Notes under the pieces: generated by a model
The model's database searches: none
What the model was told of the DNA's origin: nothing
The model's input: the letters and a program-made list of their open reading frames with translations, nothing else
Shown here: one piece after another, positions 59,350 through 64,000 of the stretch
Position numbering within the stretch: the first letter of the stretch is position 1
Layout of the letters: each line of letters opens with the position of its first letter
Origin: Pisaster brevispinus
Lineage: Eukaryota > Echinodermata > Asteroidea > Forcipulatida > Asteriidae
Direction: 5' to 3'
Length of the DNA stretch: 64,000 bases
Assembly: GCA_023634235.1 (NCBI GenBank)
Contig: JAMKCF010000003.1
Coordinates: 20,492,742-20,556,741, forward strand
Position numbers and translations under genes: made by a program

Positions 59350-59643
59350 TTAAAAACCCAATACTTTGAACTTTTTCCCTTCAAGTTGCACTCCTCCAAT
59401 AGCATGAGTCTGGAGTGTACCAAGAAGTTGTGAATATATTTTTGGGTACTCCAAATCGAAAACATAATACACACCAAGCAGCGTGATTACAGAGTCTGTG
59501 ACTATTTTAATACATGAAATGTGGACACCATCTCCAACGATGAAAACTCCCCTGATCTTGCCGTCACTTTTGATGATCATAAATTTGGGTGGCTGTCTAT
59601 CGTCAGTTTTTAAGGTGTAATCGACTTCATCATCTTGTATTTC
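59350..59643 (-). CDS. Last exon of the element 3 accessory gene, intact
   Basis: Minus strand: acceptor TTTTAACTTTCAG, exon 59643 to TAA at 59352-59350, 97 codons in phase 0 with no lesion. It reads EIQDDEVDYTLKTDDRQPPK, FMIIKSDGKIRGVFIVGDG, VHISCIKIVTDSVIT, LLGVYYVFDLEYPKIYSQ and LLGTLQTHAIGG. Counterparts lie in element 2 (frameshifted) and element 1 (truncated), always on the same strand relative to the element's left end. Upstream exons were not identified. No enzymatic motif is visible; a structural or DNA-end-binding accessory role is only a guess. Its intactness suggests this copy is the youngest or still selected. Confidence 0.6.
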   Translation of the reverse strand, partial: EIQDDEVDYTLKTDDRQPPKFMIIKSDGKIRGVFIVGDGVHISCIKIVTDSVITLLGVYYVFDLEYPKIYSQLLGTLQTHAIGGVQLEGKKFKVLGF

Positions 59644-61059
59644 CTGAAAGTTAAAATGTTTGAAATATGAAAGCAATTTACAATGTGCATAGTTTGCACT
59701 TGGCAACAAAATAATTTTCCACGGGTATGTTGATGCGGAATGAGTGTACGTTTACTGTAAAGCTGGACTATTTGCTGATTGAGAAGCTGCCATAGGATAG
59801 CAAGCATATACACTCTTCCGACAGGTAACTGAAATTATTTAGTTGGCCTATGGAGTACTGTACTGACATTGGGGCCTAACGTTAGCCTACTTCGCCCTAC
59901 ACTACAGCTAATATGAGCTAGGTAGGCCTACACGACTACAGCCTAACAAACAATAAACATACAACATCCAACAAATTTATCCTAGGCTAAACATCGAGGG
60001 ATGCGATGATGATTGATAGTTGATACTGATTGGTATACCATCTATACCTCCTAGCCTCCTACCCTATACAAACTGTACTTAAGGTACTTTAAGTTTTAAG
60101 TCATGATGTAAGTACCATGCCTACCGCACATGGTATGCCTAATGTTTGTTAATGTTATACTTTATACGTCGTGTTAGAATTAAATATAATGGTAAGCCGA
60201 CCCTGGCCCTCTGCTCCGGCTCCATAAACGCAAAAGTTAATCCATAATAGGGGGTCTAATAATGAGCCTTACAAACGTATCTGAAACATCTACTTAGTAT
60301 AATCCAGCCTAATGAGTGTGATGGTTGATCAAGCAGCAGACGGCAAGTATGAAACAAGTGGTATGAAACTGTGGTGACTCAGCTCGTCGAGGTATGAGTG
60401 AGTTGGTGACGTCCGATGATGAGAGGCAGAATGCTACCCTCGCGCTGCCCTGCTAGCTACTACACACAGTAGTAGTACTAGTAGTCCAATACTAGTAGTC
60501 CAAGTTCACTACTGCTGTCATGTTGCTCTTGTCAACGGCGCGCGCGGCAAATCTTTGGCAGGCAGCCAAGTGGATCAATAAGCGATTATTATTCTATCTC
60601 GAACGTTTAAATTTAAAACTACAATATCAGTTGGTGAGAACGAACAGATTTGTAATTTTTTTTACAAATATCGAAGACATGTACTTATTCTTTTCATATA
60701 TGTAAAAACTCGGGGTGGGACGATAATTTTTCCAAAACGATGATATTTTTGGCACTGTTTGGTGACTATACTGTGTGACACTCGCTCACTGCTCTCTACT
60801 ACGTAGATAACTAGTAACTGCAGTTGCCGTTCTCACTATTTGTATATTGGTTGGTTTTTCTGTTTTCTTTTGCTGGGACGACAAATTCGTAGTCTATGGA
60901 CTAGTTTTCGAAAGTTTAATTTTCCTTACATTCATGTCAATTTAACTTAGTATCACAGAATATGATGTAAATTAAGTGATGTTCTTGGTGGAGGGGCAAC
61001 CCTATTTCAAAATGGACGCGTTCCAATTCGTACGGCTGTTACGACGCGTCAGGATCGCG

Positions 61060-61480
61060 CGAATTCGTGTGTTTACAATTTGTTTACAATGTGTTTAGTT
61101 TATAGTCACGTGGATGTTTATTTTCAGCTTTGTCTTATGCAAAAGTTTTAAAAAGTGTTTAGGTGCTGAATGTTACATGATCATCATGCGTTTTCAAAGT
61201 GATTTAAACATGTCATGTTCAGTTGCTCCCAATATAAAAAGTTTAGAAACGAATGTGTTTATCATGTGTACAAACTGAACACACACATGGTTTAGACGAT
61301 AAATGCACCATATTGTATTATTGTATGTTTAGTTTAAAACTGCATGTCACGGGTAGAAACTAAACACATGTGTATAGAACGCACCATTGGATTTTATTAT
61401 TATGTTTAGTTTAAAATCGCATGTGTTTATCAAGTGTACAAACTACACGCATTGTGTTGAGAAAAGATGAGTTCCACATT
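61060..61480. repeat. Right subterminal array of element 3, inner block
   Basis: About four units of 90-100 bp containing TGTTTAGTTTAAAA, GCATGTGTTTATCA and TGTACAAACT, more diverged than the outer block. Confidence 0.7.
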
Positions 61481-62039
61481 TAAAAAAAAGTTGGCATAAT
61501 ATGCGCATTTTATTTTTTTATTTCATTTGAGAAAAACTTTGTGAATGAATAATCAGAATACCGGTACATATACTAATTTGGATACAGCCTACTCATAAAC
61601 TTAACAAACAGATCCTTGGGTTGTCATTTGATTTTTGGAGCACACGTGATGCTCCAAAACTTCATACAAAAAAGGCCTATTCTCTTAACTTTTTTTCAAT
61701 CGAGTCAACTCAAATTTTGGATTGCCCGCAAGTTTTTCAACTAGCCCACGTGTATTAATGCACACAATTTTCGTAGCGTAAAAAAACCCACCAAAACACG
61801 GAAATTTGTTTTGTTTTTATGATCTTCTCCCCTGCCCTTAATAGTAATTTTTTCATAATAAACCATTTTCATGGAGTTGTAGTTTGAGAAACGGTTTTAT
61901 AGACCTCCTCTTGCAATGAATTCTTCTTGTTAACGATCGATCGGCAACGGACATTGAGAAAAAATGTAATGAACTTTGCCCTGCAACGCCCTCTATCGGC
62001 AAAAGTTGTTGATGCTTGAATTATTTATCAATAGCCTTT

Positions 62040-62290
62040 ATCCCAGGCTGTGTATAGTACAGAATCCGCAGGTATGCGCCACATTGTGCAGCAACTCTTT
62101 ACTCTACTCATGAACGTGTACCAAGTTGGAGGCTAGCCAAGCTTTCTTATGAATATGGTATTTATTAACGGGCCAATCACAGCGCGCGGAATGTTGGTTA
62201 GGATGGACTTTGGTCCTGCTGTTGTACTGTGCAATACACCATGTGTTGTGTGCATGCGTGCGGGCGAGCGAACGTTGGATACTCACTACC
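62040..62290 (-). repeat. Segment shared with the PIF/Harbinger-like element (45640-45860)
   Basis: On the minus strand it reads ATACCATATTCATAAG, CTTGGCTAGCCTCCAACTTG, GTTCATGAG and GCGGATTCTGTACTATACAC, matching the plus strand at 45730-45850. It lies in the non-array interval of element 3. Confidence 0.55.
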
Positions 62291-62643
62291 ATGTGGTTAA
62301 GTAAGTGCGTGTTTTACTTTATATGAACAATCGCGATCGCAATCTCGGCCACATTAAATCTAGAAAATATCAAGACTTGCTAAAGTATTTTACGAACTTA
62401 AAAATAATCTCTCTTTGGGATTTTACCTCTCTACTGCATCTGTCATTTATTGTGAAAAGAAACAATTTTTTGACCTGCCTGGAGGGCTAGTAAGGTTTTG
62501 ACTCGACGGCCAATGTTTTCACTCGCATTTGGCGACTGCAAATTTCGAACCCTGCCGATGCTGCTTCCTTGTGTGGGAATGTTGATCACAGCGCGGTGTC
62601 GTGCGCGATTGTTTCCCTTGCTCTTTGGTTGTTGGACGTCACG

Positions 62644-62870
62644 CTAAACAAAAGGCAAGTCCTCAAACCCATCGCCACAGCTTACAATGTAGGTAAATGT
62701 TAATCCAAAACCTTGTTGGTGTAAACTTATTTCTATAACCGACAATTTTGTAACAATTGTATCACAAATTGCATCACAAATTGTGCGATGCACTTTGTAA
62801 AATTGCATCGCAAATCGCTCCAATTGCATCGCAAAATGCGATGCGATACAAGGGAAATCATTCCCTGTAT
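62644..62870. repeat. Short CAAATTGCATCGCAAAAT-type repeats
   Basis: Between about 62750 and 62850 the phrases TTGCATC(A/G)CAAAT and GCGATGC(A/G) alternate four or five times, forming small foldbacks next to the outer array. Confidence 0.5.
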
Positions 62871-64000
62871 TGTAATTTGTTTCGTTTAAAAATGCATGTG
62901 TTTATCATGTGTAATTTAAACTAAACACACTGTGTTTAGACGACAAACACACCAAGTTTGTATTATGTTATTATATGTTTAGTTTAAAATTGTATGTGTT
63001 TATCTTGTAAAACTAAAAACTAAACACAGTGTGTTTAGTTTATATATATGGTAAATAAATGCGTTTTTATTATTTTGTATGTGTTTGTCATATGTATAAA
63101 CTAAAAATACATTGTGTTGAGAAGATAAACGCGCCATTTGTATTGTATTGGTAAATGTTTAGTTTAAAAACGCATGTGTTTTATTATCATGGTGTGTTAT
63201 AAACTAAGTGTTTAGAAGATAAACGGACCATTTGTATTTTATTATTTTGCATGTGTTTATTACATGTATAAACTTAACACTTTGTGTTTAGAATATAAAC
63301 GCGCCATTTGTATTGTATTATAATTATATGTTTAGTTTAAAACGCATGTGTTTATCATGGTGAATAAACTAAACACACTTTGTTTAGTAAATGCACCAAA
63401 TTATGTTATGATATGTTTAGTTTAAAAACGCACGTTTAAACACATTGTGTTTAAGATTGCACCATTTGTATTTTATCATTTAGTTTAGTTTAAAACCGCA
63501 TGTGTTTTTCATGTGTATAAAAAATACACACATTGTGTTTAGACGATAAACACACAAAGTTTGTATGTTTAGTCTTAAAAAGCAAGTGCTTATCTTGTGT
63601 GTAACTGATCACATTTCGTTTAGATGATAATCGCACAATTTGTAAGTTATTATCATATGTTAAGTTTAAAAACGCATGTGTTTATCACGTGTGTATAAAA
63701 CTAAACACATTGTGTTTAGATGAAAAACGCACCATTTATATGGCATTATTATGGGTTTTTTTAAACGCGTGTGTTTATCTTGTGTCAAACTAAACACATT
63801 GTGTTTAGATGATAAACGCACCATTTGTATTGTACTATTATGTGTTTAGTTTGAAAACGTGTTAAGTGTTTATCACGTGTAGTAGCTAAACACATTGTGT
63901 TTATAAGAGATATATTCCACGACCTACCTCACTTGGTTAATTGTATTGCATTGCTTAAACACTCTGTGTTTAAATGATAAAGGCGTCAATTGTGGTTGAG
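62870..64000. repeat. Right subterminal array of element 3, outer block
   Basis: About 12 imperfect units of roughly 90 bp: TGTTTAGTTTAAAAACGCAT, GTGTTTATCATGTGTATAAA, CTAAACACATTGTGTTTAG and ATGATAAACGCACCATTTGT. The third is a perfect palindrome with 9-bp arms around one base. The array runs off the window end. Confidence 0.85.

Larger units (their letters stand above)
57781..64000. mobile_element. Element 3: CACTA/EnSpm-like transposon, right end beyond the window
   Basis: The left end CACTTTAAAACGTTTAATAT, preceded by TA, aligns with the left ends of elements 1 and 2. A left array runs 57781-58400, with later scattered motifs to 58920. A minus-strand last exon lies at 59350-59643, GC-richer sequence at 60400-60560, and right-hand arrays at 61060-61480 and 62870-64000. 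The terminal CAGTG is not reached. It could be two overlapping copies, since 61480-62870 interrupts the right array. Confidence 0.6.

Noticed and set aside
62870..64000. Telomeric or centromeric repeat
   Set aside because: Units are about 90 bp, palindromic and diverged, and equivalent motifs bound elements 1 and 2 internally, so they are transposon subterminal arrays.

Overview
The window is eukaryotic, intron-containing and AT-rich, and it is dominated by transposable elements. The only gene I recognise with certainty is the 3' end of PRPF8 (140-2253, three exons, + strand). It is metazoan-like throughout except for its last residues. Multicopy tRNA-like SINE heads, an interspersed repeat at 26797 that I associate with echinoderms, CR1/L2-type LINE tails and many TAGGCCTA-type strings suggest a marine invertebrate deuterostome, probably an echinoderm. 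The phylum is an inference.

Layout. 1-2253: PRPF8 introns and last exons. 2254-9300: its 3' UTR and plain intergenic DNA, with one possible first coding exon at 6607. 9330-15130: decayed tandem repeats, interrupted by element 1 (12305-14840). 15680-17612: transposon scraps and a CR1-like LINE 3' end. 18368-22248: a 2.1 kb segmental duplication. 23639-28712: element 2, with a small piggyBac copy inside it. 28800-37640: sparse candidate host exons, a SINE, dispersed repeats and a 205-bp satellite (35204-36229). 39000-40560: repeats split by a Myb-carrying, Harbinger-like element. 41610-52992: a nested complex. A piggyBac transposase gene is split by a Ty3/gypsy LTR retrotransposon (42833-52321, AGGAC target duplication). 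That retrotransposon is itself interrupted by a PIF/Harbinger-like element (44749-48032, TAA duplication) and by an unclassified GTGACC-ended element (50304-52089, ATAT duplication). 54385-55970: a BEN-domain pseudogene, short tandem repeats and a DIRS-like fragment. 57781 to the window end: element 3.

The most interesting signal is the trio of elements 1, 2 and 3. Each begins with a TACACTGTAAAA-type terminus (CACTT in element 3), and elements 1 and 2 end with the inverted form CAGTGTA. All carry long subterminal arrays built from GTGTTTA/TAAACAC, including the near-perfect palindrome CTAAACACATTGTGTTTAG. All three carry, in the same orientation, remnants of the same gene, whose last exon encodes a shared motif around FDLEYPKIYSQLLGTLQ. 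In element 1 a CIDE-N-like exon precedes it. I read them as one CACTA/EnSpm-like transposon family with its own accessory gene. The end sequences, arrays and shared exon are seen directly. The superfamily and the gene's role are inference.

Most coding sequence here is broken by stops and frameshifts. Apart from PRPF8, no complete host gene could be assembled, though three plus-strand candidate exons (29199, 32705, 37439) have good splice sites and compatible phases.
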